A stretch of 64,000 nt of DNA from Sphingobium sp. YR768. GTDB taxonomy: Bacteria > Pseudomonadota > Alphaproteobacteria > Sphingomonadales > Sphingomonadaceae. Within the stretch, counting starts at the first letter, position 1. Every line of letters starts with the position of its first letter. Positions 1 to 7,857 of the stretch are shown here, in pieces. The position numbers and the translations under genes were made by a program. The notes beneath the pieces are model-generated. The model was not told the origin of the DNA and did no database searches. It saw only the letters and a program-made list of their open reading frames with translations. The DNA lies in NCBI RefSeq assembly GCF_900111125.1, contig NZ_FOGE01000009.1, forward strand, positions 62,001-126,000. Direction: 5' to 3'.

Positions 1-1400
1 AGGCGGCGCGTGGCGGGCGCGGGTTCCTGCCAATAGGCCGCCTTACCGCCGCGATAGGTGGTCATGCGCGCGCCGTCATGGCCCATGCCGAAGAAGAGCC
101 GGTCATTGTAGAAGAGCAGCAGGCCGCCCTGCACATCGCCGGTCAGGTCCATCGCGACGCTGATCTCATAGGCGCGGTCGCCGACCATTTGCGTGAGCGG
201 GGAGCAGTCCTGCGGGCCGGTGCCCTTGCCCTTCAACAGCAACGCGCCCTTGCCGACCTGCGCCCGCCCCGCCTCACCCGGTGTCGCGCCATAGAAGCTC
301 CAGCGCGTGCCGAAGGCGGGGGCGTCGAATGCATCGGAGCGGGCGATGCCATGGGGGCCAGCGCTCTTTCCGGGCATCGGCAACGGCTTTGACAGGTCGC
401 CGCCCAATGCGCGCGGCCAGCCGTCGGCAGTCCATTCGATCGGCTCCAGCAGAGTCTGCCGACCCAGCGTACGATAATCCTTTTCATAGCCATGATAGAC
501 CAGATACCAGCGGCCGCCCGGCCCCTCGACCGCGGTGGCATGGCCACGCGACCACCAGTGTTCGGCATCGCTGCGCGTGCGCACGATGGGATTGTGCGGA
601 CAATTTTCCCATGGCCCGTTCACGGATCGGGAGCGCGCGGCGATGACCATATGGCCGGTCGCCGGGCCAGCGGTGCCGCCGACCGCGCTGATCAGATAGA
701 ACCAGTCGCCCCGCCGCATCAGCTTGGGGCCTTCCAGCGCATAGGCCTCCGTCACCCAGTCGTCGGGATAATGCCAGCCGTCATAGACTTTCTTCACCGG
801 CCCGATGGTCGACAGGCCATCGCGGGCCAGCTTCACCCGGTTGACGCCGGAAAGGAAGAGATAGCGTTCGCCATCCTCGCCCACCAGATGGCCCGGATCG
901 ATCAGGCCGCCGATGCCCAGGTCGACCGGGTCGCTCCATGGCCCGGCCATGGTGTCGGCATGGATGACGTAGATATTGGCGAAATCCTTGAGGTCGGTCG
1001 ACCAGGGCGCCTTCATGAAGGGGATATAGATATAATAGCGGCCGTCATGCTTCACGAGGTCGACGGCGAACACCGTGCCCAGCACCTTGGTCAACACCGG
1101 GCCGATCGGCGTCCAGTTCACCAGATCGCGCGAATGCCAGATGACGAGGCCGGGCGACGCATCGAAGCTGCTGTGCGTCATATAATAATCCTCGCCATCC
1201 TTGAGGATGGAAGGATCGGGATGATCGCCGGCGAGGATCGGATTGAGATAGGTGCCATCGCCCAGATCGGCGCGACGTTGCCCATCCATGCCGGTGCCCC
1301 AGCGTGGCGCGGTGGGCGCGGCACGGGCCGCTGTGCCAAGGGCTGCGGCAGCCGCGCCACCCGTTAGCGCTACCATAATTGCTTCGCGACGTGACGGCAT
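1..1400 (-). CDS. Glycoside hydrolase family 43 protein (beta-xylosidase/arabinofuranosidase-like), C-terminus beyond window
   Basis: Seen: an open frame starts at ATG 1400 behind GGGGAGAGG and runs off the left edge without a stop, so about 466 residues are visible. The N-terminus (PSRREAIMVALTGG) is a Tat-like signal with a twin arginine, so the enzyme is probably periplasmic. Residues about 50-65 read NPILAGDHPDPSIL, the GH43 signature carrying the catalytic-base Asp. Further on, EAYALEGPKL fits the GH43 region with the general-acid Glu, and the last part resembles the beta-sandwich that often follows the five-bladed propeller. Family knowledge: GH43 enzymes remove xylosyl, arabinosyl or galactosyl units. 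It is the last visible gene of the minus-strand operon, 22 nt after the TIM-barrel gene, which points to a pentosylated substrate. Specificity cannot be read from the sequence. Confidence 0.87.
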   Translation of the reverse strand, partial: MPSRREAIMVALTGGAAAAALGTAARAAPTAPRWGTGMDGQRRADLGDGTYLNPILAGDHPDPSILKDGEDYYMTHSSFDASPGLVIWHSRDLVNWTPIGPVLTKVLGTVFAVDLVKHDGRYYIYIPFMKAPWSTDLKDFANIYVIHADTMAGPWSDPVDLGIGGLIDPGHLVGEDGERYLFLSGVNRVKLARDGLSTIGPVKKVYDGWHYPDDWVTEAYALEGPKLMRRGDWFYLISAVGGTAGPATGHMVIAARSRSVNGPWENCPHNPIVRTRSDAEHWWSRGHATAVEGPGGRWYLVYHGYEKDYRTLGRQTLLEPIEWTADGWPRALGGDLSKPLPMPGKSAGPHGIARSDAFDAPAFGTRWSFYGATPGEAGRAQVGKGALLLKGKGTGPQDCSPLTQMVGDRAYEISVAMDLTGDVQGGLLLFYNDRLFFGMGHDGARMTTYRGGKAAYWQEPAPATRR

Positions 1401-1422
1401 GTGATCCTCTCCCCTTATCGTC

Positions 1423-2475
1423 TTAGCTTAATCCCAATATCCGGCGGTTTTGCGCGGCGTCCACGCCCGATGCGGCGAAATCGTCAAAGGCGTGCGGGGT
1501 GACGCGGATGATATGGTCGCGGATGAAGGGGGCGCCTTCTCGTGCGCCATCTTCGGGATGTTTCAGCGCGCATTCCCATTCCAGCACGGCCCAGCCGGCA
1601 TAGTCATAGTGGGCGAGTTTCGAGAAGATCGCGCCGAAATCGACCTGTCCGTCGCCCAGCGACCGGAAGCGACCGGCGCGATCGGCCCAAGGCAGATAGC
1701 CGCCATAGACACCGGTACGGCCATTGGGGCGAAACTCGGCATCCTTCACATGGAAGCAACTGATCCGGTCATGATAGCGATCGATGAAGTCGAGATAGTC
1801 GAGCTGTTGCAGCACATAATGGGACGGGTCGAACAGGATGCGCGCCCGCTCATGCCCGCCGACCGCTTCCAGAAAACGTTCGAAGGTCGCGCCGTCGTGC
1901 AGATCCTCGCCCGGATGGATTTCATAGGCGCAGTCGACGCCGCAATCGGCAAAGACATCCAGAATCGGGCGCCAGCGCCGGGCCAGTTCGGCAAAGGCTT
2001 CCTCGACCAGACCCGCAGGCCGTTGCGGCCAGGGATAGACATAGGGCCATGCCAGCGCGCCCGAAAAAGTCGCATGGGCGGTGAGGCCCAGATGCGCGCT
2101 GGCCTTGGCCGCCAGCTTCATCTGGTCGATCGCCCAAGCCTGCCGCGCCGCCGGATTGCCGCGTACTTCAGGTGCGGCGAAACCGTCGAACAGCGCGTCA
2201 TAGGCCGGGTGAACGGCAACGAGCTGGCCCTGCAAATGGGTCGATAATTCGGTCGGCTCGACCCCGAAAGCCGCCAGACGGCCGCGCAGATCGTCGCAAT
2301 AGCCCTTGCTCTCCGCTGCGGTCTTCAGGTCGATCAGGCGCGGGTCGCAGGGGATTTGCACGCCCTTATAGCCCAGCGATCCGGCCCACTCCGCCAGATG
2401 ATCCAGCGTGTCGAACGGCGCGGCATCGCCCATGAACTGGGCGAGGAAAATCGCCGGTCCCTTGATCGTCTTCAT
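1423..2475 (-). CDS. Xylose-isomerase-like TIM-barrel protein (sugar phosphate isomerase/epimerase family)
   Basis: 350 residues from ATG 2475. I chose this start because it overlaps the stop of the upstream oxidoreductase in an ATGA quartet and the family similarity begins there. Likely divalent-metal ligands are Glu185 (YEIHPGED), Asp216 (LFDPSH), His242 (FHVKD) and Glu299 (LEWE), the usual Glu-Asp-His-Glu set of this AP-endonuclease-2 fold. Family knowledge: relatives isomerise or epimerise sugars or inosose, and some, paired with a Gfo/Idh/MocA dehydrogenase, cleave 3-keto-C-glycosides by beta-elimination. Inference: the direct coupling to the oxidoreductase suggests that it acts on the keto sugar made by that enzyme or by the GMC dehydrogenase at 11.7-13.4 kb. 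A plain inosose- or hydroxypyruvate-type isomerase is the alternative. Confidence 0.85.
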   Translation of the reverse strand: MKTIKGPAIFLAQFMGDAAPFDTLDHLAEWAGSLGYKGVQIPCDPRLIDLKTAAESKGYCDDLRGRLAAFGVEPTELSTHLQGQLVAVHPAYDALFDGFAAPEVRGNPAARQAWAIDQMKLAAKASAHLGLTAHATFSGALAWPYVYPWPQRPAGLVEEAFAELARRWRPILDVFADCGVDCAYEIHPGEDLHDGATFERFLEAVGGHERARILFDPSHYVLQQLDYLDFIDRYHDRISCFHVKDAEFRPNGRTGVYGGYLPWADRAGRFRSLGDGQVDFGAIFSKLAHYDYAGWAVLEWECALKHPEDGAREGAPFIRDHIIRVTPHAFDDFAASGVDAAQNRRILGLS

Positions 2476-3599
2476 AGATCCACCCACCCCTTGCCATTGC
2501 CCTCGACACAGGCCGACACGAAGCGCATCGACCGCAGCCCTTCCGCTATGCCGGGCAGCAGTGGCGCATCCTCGCCTGCCATGCGATCGGCAAAGTCGCG
2601 ATAGAGATTGGCGAAGGCCTCCAGATAGCCTTCGGGATGGCCGGCCGGCACTCGCACGGCGCGTGCGGCCCAATCGCCGACATGGCCGCTGCCAGCCCAG
2701 AGCGTGCGGTCCGATCCATCCGCATCAGTAATGATCAGCCGGTCCGCCGCCTCATGGCTCCAGCGGATCGCACCGGTTTCGCCATAGATGCGTAAGGTGA
2801 GGTTGTTGCGTTCGCCGGTCGCGATCTGCGACGCGCCGACCATGCCGCGCGCACCATTGGCGAAGCGCAGCAGCACCGTCATGTCATCGTCCAGCGCCCG
2901 GCCGGGGACGACGATGCCAAGATCGGCATTCACCTGTTCCACCGCATCGCCGACGACGAATTCGGCGAGGTTGAAGGCATGGACGCCGATGTCGCCGATG
3001 CAGCCGCCCTGCCCGGCCTGTTTGGGATCGGTGCGCCAGCCGGCTTGCTTGTTGCCGTCCTGTTCGATCGGCTGGGCCAGCCAGCCCTGATAATATTCAG
3101 CCACGACCTTGCGCACCCGGCCGATCTCGCCCGCTGCGATCCGGGCCTTCGCCTCGCGGATCATGGGATAACCGGCATAGGTGAAGGTAAGACCGTAGAG
3201 GCCGCCCTTGTCCGCCAGCAGCGCGGCCAGTTCCTGCGCCTGCGCCAAGGTCGCGGTGGCGGGCTTGTCGCTCATCACGGCGAGGCCCACGTCCAGTGCC
3301 GCCTTCGCGGCAGGCAGGTGCAGATGATTGGGCGTGGCGATGACGACCATCTGGATGCCGTCGGGGCGTTGCGCCTCCGCCGCGATCATCGCCTCGACCG
3401 AGGGATAGGCGCGGGTGGGATCGATGCCATAGGCCTCCCCCGCCGCCAGCGAGCGTGCCGGATCGGACGAAAAGGCGCCGGCGACCAGCTCGATCCGCCG
3501 GTCCATCTCCGCCGCCAGCCGATGCACCGGGCCGATAAAGGCGCCGGGGCCACCGCCGATCAGGCCCATGCGGATGCGCGCGCTCATGCCGGTGCTCAT
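2472..3599 (-). CDS. Gfo/Idh/MocA family NAD(P)-dependent oxidoreductase
   Basis: 375 residues; the start at 3599 overlaps the preceding stop as ATGA, and its own stop overlaps the next start the same way, so translation is probably coupled through three genes. The Rossmann glycine motif (MGLIGGGPGAFIG) lies near residues 12-24. The family E/D-K-P motif appears as SDKPAT, with the Lys that helps catalysis, and GDIGVHAFNL carries the conserved Asp and His of the substrate site. Family knowledge: these enzymes oxidise or reduce a sugar or inositol hydroxyl with NAD(P). It has no signal peptide and is cytoplasmic. Beside a TIM-barrel protein and glycosidase it most likely oxidises or re-reduces the sugar part of a glycoside. 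The exact substrate is unknown. Confidence 0.9.
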   Translation of the reverse strand: MSTGMSARIRMGLIGGGPGAFIGPVHRLAAEMDRRIELVAGAFSSDPARSLAAGEAYGIDPTRAYPSVEAMIAAEAQRPDGIQMVVIATPNHLHLPAAKAALDVGLAVMSDKPATATLAQAQELAALLADKGGLYGLTFTYAGYPMIREAKARIAAGEIGRVRKVVAEYYQGWLAQPIEQDGNKQAGWRTDPKQAGQGGCIGDIGVHAFNLAEFVVGDAVEQVNADLGIVVPGRALDDDMTVLLRFANGARGMVGASQIATGERNNLTLRIYGETGAIRWSHEAADRLIITDADGSDRTLWAGSGHVGDWAARAVRVPAGHPEGYLEAFANLYRDFADRMAGEDAPLLPGIAEGLRSMRFVSACVEGNGKGWVDL

Positions 3600-4540
3600 G
3601 GCTGTACCACCTGCTGGTCGATGACGCCGAAGGGACCGCCCAGCGCCTCCATCCGGACCCGGTCGCCAAAGTGGAGGAAGGGCGTCTGCGGCGCGCCATG
3701 GTCGATCATCTCGATCGCGCGCCGTTCGGACAGGCAGCTGGAGCCGACGCCGGCATAGTCGGCGTTGGAGACGGTGCCCGATCCGATGATGGTGCCCGCC
3801 ACCAGATGACGGGTGCGGGCGGCGTGGGCGATCAGGTCATGGAAGCCAAAGGCCATTTCGCGGCCATGGGGATGACCGAACCAGTCGCCGTTGACATGGA
3901 CCTGCAAGGACAGGTGGACGCGGCCATCGGCCCATGCGTCGCCCAGTTCGTCGGGCGTCACCGCAAAGGGCGCGACCGCGCAGGCGGGCTTGGCCTGGAC
4001 CCAGCCGAAGCCGGTCTTCATTTCAACGGGGGCGATGGCGCGCAGCGACCAGTCGTTGATCAGCAGCAGCAGTTTCACATGATCGAGCGCATCCTGTGCA
4101 CTGGTGCCCATCGGCACCGCGTCGGTGACAACGCCGAACTCGCCTTCGAAATCGATCCCGTCCGCTTCGCTGGGCAGCGGTACGTCCTGCGTGCCGGACA
4201 GGAAGCGATCGGACAGGCCCTGATACATGAGCGGCCGGTCCGTCTCGATCGGCGGAAGGTGGAAGGCCTTCTGCATCAGTTCGCCATGTTGCGGAAAGGC
4301 CGATCCGTCGAGCCATTGCCAGGCGCGCGGCAGCGGCGCGAGCAGACGGCTATGGTCGAGCGGTTCGCCCTCGCCCTGTTCCAGCCGGGCGGCGAGCGCG
4401 CGCAGGTACGGTTCGACGGTCGTCCAGCTTTCTATCGCCTGTTGCAGCGTGCCGCCTGCGGGCAGGCAGCGTTGCGCATCGCGCGAGACGACGAACAGGG
4501 CGCCGTCGGGCGACCCGTCGGCAAGGGTGGCGAGACGCAT
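3596..4540 (-). CDS. Fumarylacetoacetate hydrolase (FAH) family protein
   Basis: 314 residues. The metal-binding acidic stretch IDFEGEFGVV and the downstream segment GTIIGSGTVSNAD mark the PF01557 fold; the length fits the larger FAH members with an N-terminal extension rather than the roughly 220-residue hydratases. The gene starts 1 nt after the stop of the cyclase gene and ends in an ATGA overlap with the oxidoreductase. Family knowledge: FAH enzymes hydrolyse, hydrate or decarboxylate beta-diketo or oxo acids formed after aromatic ring opening. Inference: it processes the open-chain product of the extradiol dioxygenase encoded upstream in the same operon, either as a C-C hydrolase (fumarylacetoacetase type) or as a hydratase. 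Confidence 0.88.
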   Translation of the reverse strand: MRLATLADGSPDGALFVVSRDAQRCLPAGGTLQQAIESWTTVEPYLRALAARLEQGEGEPLDHSRLLAPLPRAWQWLDGSAFPQHGELMQKAFHLPPIETDRPLMYQGLSDRFLSGTQDVPLPSEADGIDFEGEFGVVTDAVPMGTSAQDALDHVKLLLLINDWSLRAIAPVEMKTGFGWVQAKPACAVAPFAVTPDELGDAWADGRVHLSLQVHVNGDWFGHPHGREMAFGFHDLIAHAARTRHLVAGTIIGSGTVSNADYAGVGSSCLSERRAIEMIDHGAPQTPFLHFGDRVRMEALGGPFGVIDQQVVQP

Positions 4541-4541
4541 C

Positions 4542-5333
4542 TTATTCCTCGATGATGGCGACGGCGCGGGTCCAGCCGGCCGACGCGCCCTTGATCTTGT
4601 GCGGGAAGCAACTGACGGTGAAGCCGTGGGCCGGCAACGCCTCCAGATTGTGCAGCTTCTCCAGATGGCAATAGCCGATGTCGCGGCCAGCCTTATGCCC
4701 TTCCCAGATCAGCGATGTGTCGCCGGTTTCCTTGACCTTCTCCGCCGTGTAGCTGAACGGCGCGTCCCAGCTCCAGGCGTCGGTGCCCGTCACGCGCACG
4801 CCGCGCGTCGTGAGATACATGGTCGCTTCATAGCCCATGCCGCAGCCGACATTGACGAAATCGGGCCGGCCCAGCGCCTTGCCCGCCGCTGTGTTCACCA
4901 GCACGATGTCGAGCGGTTGCAGGTCATGGCCGATGCGCGCGAGTTCCGCCTCCACGTCGGCGGCGGTCACGACATAGCCATCGGGGAAATGGCGGAAGTC
5001 CAGCTTCACGCCGGGGCGGAAGCACCAGTCGAGCGGCACTTCATCGATGGTGATCGCCCGCTGGGGTTCACCGTCCTTGGCATCCATGGTCGGGGAGAAA
5101 TGCCAGGGCGCGTCCAGATGCGTGCCATTATGGGTGGTCAGCGTCACCCATTCCGCCGCCGCAAAGCCTTCGCCGCCCGGCGTCTGCTCCGCCGTCACGC
5201 CGGGGAAGAAATGCTGCAATTCCTTCACCGTGTCCTGATGCGTTTCATAGGTGATCCTGGGCCGCATGAAGGGCGGGTCGGACACGACGTCATTGTCCAG
5301 CGTGATCGACAGGTCGATGAAGCGACGGGTCAT
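4542..5333 (-). CDS. Cyclase family protein (PF04199, kynurenine formamidase-like fold)
   Basis: 263 residues from ATG 5333, which overlaps the stop of the alpha/beta hydrolase (ATGA). The motif HNGTHLDAPWHF near residues 68-79 is the metal-binding HxGTHxDxPxHF signature of this family. Members hydrolyse amides such as N-formylkynurenine, open lactones, or act on polyketide-like or isatin substrates using Zn or Mn. No signal peptide is seen. In this operon between ring-cleavage and FAH genes it most probably opens or closes a lactone-like ring-cleavage intermediate. I cannot choose among lactonase, amidase and cyclase activity. Confidence 0.88.
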   Translation of the reverse strand: MTRRFIDLSITLDNDVVSDPPFMRPRITYETHQDTVKELQHFFPGVTAEQTPGGEGFAAAEWVTLTTHNGTHLDAPWHFSPTMDAKDGEPQRAITIDEVPLDWCFRPGVKLDFRHFPDGYVVTAADVEAELARIGHDLQPLDIVLVNTAAGKALGRPDFVNVGCGMGYEATMYLTTRGVRVTGTDAWSWDAPFSYTAEKVKETGDTSLIWEGHKAGRDIGYCHLEKLHNLEALPAHGFTVSCFPHKIKGASAGWTRAVAIIEE

Positions 5334-6487
5334 GCGGTCTTCCCTCCGAGCGTTTCGGCGAACCAGTCCGAAATCAGATCGCGACCATAGGCCATATTGT
5401 CGGCGCCGACATGCTCCACGCCGCCTTCGCGGGGGGTGAAGATGACCTTCTCGCGACGCGGCGAATTGACGAGCTGGTCGTAGAGATCGTCGGCATAGGC
5501 GACGCTGATCTGGCGGTCATTGGCGCCATGGGTGACGAGGAAAGGCACCTTGATCGAACCCATATGGCCGTTGAGGTTCATCGCCTCGGACTTGGCCAGG
5601 AAGTCGTCCTGATCCTTCGCGCCGAAGGCCCAGTGGACATGCGCCCAATAATGGGGGACCGGATTCTCGCCCTCGCGCGCCATGCGCTTGTCCTGCACCT
5701 CGCGCCAATTATGGTTCGCGCCCCAGACGGCCCCGCTGGCGAAGCGCGGTTCATAGGCGACCGCGCGCGGCGCGAAATGGCCGCCCAGCGAAATGCCGGT
5801 CATGCCGATCGCCTTGGGGTCCACTTCGGGCTGTTGTTCCAGCCAGTCGACCGCCTTGCTCGCCCAGCTCTCGCTATGCGGATCAACGGGGAGATTCTGG
5901 AGGCGCAGCGCCTCCCCGCTGCCCGGCTGATCGACGCACAGGGTGGAAATGCCGCGTCGCGCCAGCTGTTCAGGCAGCCGGGTCCAGTAGAGCAGTTCCT
6001 TGCAGCTATCGAGGCCGTTGCAGAAGACCACGACAGGCTTGCGGCCGTCGCCCGGCGCGCGAGTGAACAAGGCAGGCATGGTGCCGGTGTCGAGCGGGAT
6101 TTCCACGCGCTCGCGATTGATTTGGCCCAATGCGGTCGATCGGTCGAAAGCATCGCGCGCGCGGGCATAGGTCGCCTCGCGGCCCGGTGCGCCATGGCCC
6201 TGCATCCGCTCGGCGGTGATCAGGTAGAGCGACGCGCGCTCCAGCTTGTTGGAGGCGGAGAATTTACGGCCCTTCGCCTCGTCCTCGGCAGCAAGGTCGA
6301 GCAGCTTGTCGCCCATCGCGGCCCAGGCCTTCATGAACATCGGCGTGCCCGCGTCGCCGCCATTGGCGGCCGCGTCCCTGATCGGCTGGCACATGTCGAC
6401 GATCTCGCCGATCTGCCCACCGCTCTCCATCGCGATCGCGACCGACAGGTTCCAGATATAATTGGGGAAATATTCGAACAGGGCCAT
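5330..6487 (-). CDS. Alpha/beta hydrolase with N-terminal helical region (C-C hydrolase-like)
   Basis: 385 residues. The nucleophile elbow GISLGG places Ser233. Asp324 (GANDRQ) and His359 (VEHVG) complete a plausible catalytic triad. About 130 residues precede the hydrolase core and look mostly helical (ESGGQIGEIVDMC, KLERASLYLITAERM). This layout recalls FrsA/DUF1100-like hydrolases and the 2,6-dihydroxypseudooxynicotine hydrolase, which cleaves a C-C bond next to a hydroxylated ring. Position between the dioxygenase and the cyclase fits cleavage of an acyl side chain or of a ring-opened diketone. The similarity is from memory of the family layout, not from an alignment. The ATG at 6487 has only a weak ribosome-binding site. 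Confidence 0.83.
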   Translation of the reverse strand: MALFEYFPNYIWNLSVAIAMESGGQIGEIVDMCQPIRDAAANGGDAGTPMFMKAWAAMGDKLLDLAAEDEAKGRKFSASNKLERASLYLITAERMQGHGAPGREATYARARDAFDRSTALGQINRERVEIPLDTGTMPALFTRAPGDGRKPVVVFCNGLDSCKELLYWTRLPEQLARRGISTLCVDQPGSGEALRLQNLPVDPHSESWASKAVDWLEQQPEVDPKAIGMTGISLGGHFAPRAVAYEPRFASGAVWGANHNWREVQDKRMAREGENPVPHYWAHVHWAFGAKDQDDFLAKSEAMNLNGHMGSIKVPFLVTHGANDRQISVAYADDLYDQLVNSPRREKVIFTPREGGVEHVGADNMAYGRDLISDWFAETLGGKTA

Positions 6488-6502
6488 GGGAAACTCGGTC
6501 TT

Positions 6503-6940
6503 TCAGAACATGGGGTGCGGATTGGCGGCGGTGGTCGGCATGGGTTGCAGCACATCCCAATGTTCGACGATGCGCCCGTCCTTGAGGCGATAAATGTCGG
6601 CCACCGCGCCGCCCGCAGAGGCCGGATCGCCCCGGCCGTGCAGATGGATCACGGCATAGTCGCCATCGACGATGATGCGCTTGATGTCGAAGGCGGCGCC
6701 GGGCTTCGAGAACATCGGTTCCAGCGCGGCGATCGCGGCGTCGCGGCCGTCGGCGATGCCGGGATTATGCTGGATATAATCGGGCGCGACATAGGTCATG
6801 AAGGCCCGGCGCACATCCTTTTCCGCATAGAAGAGCCGCGCGAAATCGCCGATGACCGCGCGGTTCCTCTCGGTATCGCCGGGGGATGCCGCCGCCATCA
6901 GCAGCATCCCGGCGACGCCCAGCGCGACCGCACGGATCAC
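6503..6940 (-). CDS. SnoaL/NTF2-like protein with signal peptide
   Basis: 145 residues if translation starts at GTG 6940. I chose this because it makes a GTGA overlap with the dioxygenase stop and is followed at once by a hydrophobic signal-like stretch (RAVALGVAGMLLMAAAS). An ATG lies inside that stretch. The mature part (RLFYAEKDVRRAFMTYVAPDYIQHNPGIADG through HWDVLQP, seen in pieces) fits the cone-shaped NTF2-like fold of SnoaL polyketide cyclases and related isomerases. A Sec signal on a SnoaL-like protein inside a ring-cleavage operon is unusual and suggests an exported binding or isomerase role. The function is unknown. Confidence 0.78.
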   Translation of the reverse strand: MIRAVALGVAGMLLMAAASPGDTERNRAVIGDFARLFYAEKDVRRAFMTYVAPDYIQHNPGIADGRDAAIAALEPMFSKPGAAFDIKRIIVDGDYAVIHLHGRGDPASAGGAVADIYRLKDGRIVEHWDVLQPMPTTAANPHPMF

Positions 6941-7839
6941 GCCTCGACGGCCTGGAACAACCCCTTGTCGGGTTCGGGATGGGGCATGGTCTGCGGACCG
7001 CCGACGCCGACGCCCCACTGATCCATCACCTTCGGCCCCGGCACATGGACCTTCGGCTCATGACCCTCGAAATCCACATAGTCCAGTTCGGACGTATATT
7101 CGACCGCGAAGCCGGCGGGGGTGGTGAAATAGCTGAAAGTGTTGTTGCCCGCCGTGTGCCGGCCCGGCCCCCAACGAATGTCGGTGCCCTTCTGCCGCAG
7201 CCGGTTGATGCCGACCATCATGTCGTCGACGCTCAGCATGTCATAGGCGACATGGTTGAGGCAGGGCGGTCCGGGCAGGATAGCGATGCGGTGATGCGCG
7301 CCGTTGCAGCGCAGGAAGCACATGAAATCGCCCAGCCAGTCCGACACCTTGAAGCCCAGCACGTCGCAGAACCACGCCACCAGCGCCTTATGATCGGGCG
7401 CGTGCAGGACGATATGGCTGATCTTCTGCGGCACGCCTTCCCAGCGGCTGAGGTCGCGGGCGTCGCGGCGGGCGACGTCGCTGGAAATCTCAAAGGTCAG
7501 GCCGTCGGGCGAGAAGAAGCGGAAGCCATAGCCGCCGCCCAGCGTGTCGAAATCCTTCGGCGCGAAGATGATGCGGGCGCCAGCCGCCGCCACCCTGTCA
7601 TGCAGGGCGTCGACATCGGCGCGGCTGTCGGCGGCGAGCGCGATCACGTCGATGCGCTTTTCCTCGGCCGCGCGCAGACGCACGACATAGAGTTCATCGC
7701 CCCCGTCGGCGGCGAAATGGATCATGCCATCCTTCTCGCCCGCCTCGACCAGCTTCCACTGGTCATTATAGAAGGCGCGCTCGGCCTCCAGATCGGGGAC
7801 GGCATAGCCGACATAGCGAATTTCGGTGACGCGGCTCAT
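6937..7839 (-). CDS. Extradiol ring-cleavage dioxygenase, type I (VOC/BphC-like)
   Basis: 300 residues with two vicinal-oxygen-chelate modules, the BphC/catechol 2,3-dioxygenase layout and length. Candidate Fe(II) ligands lie in the C-terminal module: His142 (ISHIVLH), His196 (LNHVAYD) and Glu247 (AVEYTSE), the same His-His-Glu order and spacing as in BphC-type enzymes. His228 (GPGRHTAGN) is in the place of the acid/base His. Family knowledge: these enzymes open a catechol ring next to the two hydroxyls using O2. It acts in the cytoplasm on the product expected from the FAD hydroxylase encoded just upstream (18 nt away), and defines the operon as an aromatic meta-cleavage pathway. Ring substituents cannot be told from sequence. 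Confidence 0.92.
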   Translation of the reverse strand: MSRVTEIRYVGYAVPDLEAERAFYNDQWKLVEAGEKDGMIHFAADGGDELYVVRLRAAEEKRIDVIALAADSRADVDALHDRVAAAGARIIFAPKDFDTLGGGYGFRFFSPDGLTFEISSDVARRDARDLSRWEGVPQKISHIVLHAPDHKALVAWFCDVLGFKVSDWLGDFMCFLRCNGAHHRIAILPGPPCLNHVAYDMLSVDDMMVGINRLRQKGTDIRWGPGRHTAGNNTFSYFTTPAGFAVEYTSELDYVDFEGHEPKVHVPGPKVMDQWGVGVGGPQTMPHPEPDKGLFQAVEA

Positions 7840-7857
7840 GGCTGCTATCCTTGATTG

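Noticed and set aside
492-1367. Long plus-strand open frame opposite the GH43 gene
   Set aside because: Composition is that of an antisense shadow in GC-rich DNA (Asp/His/Gly/Arg-rich, no fold); the minus strand reads a clear GH43 domain.
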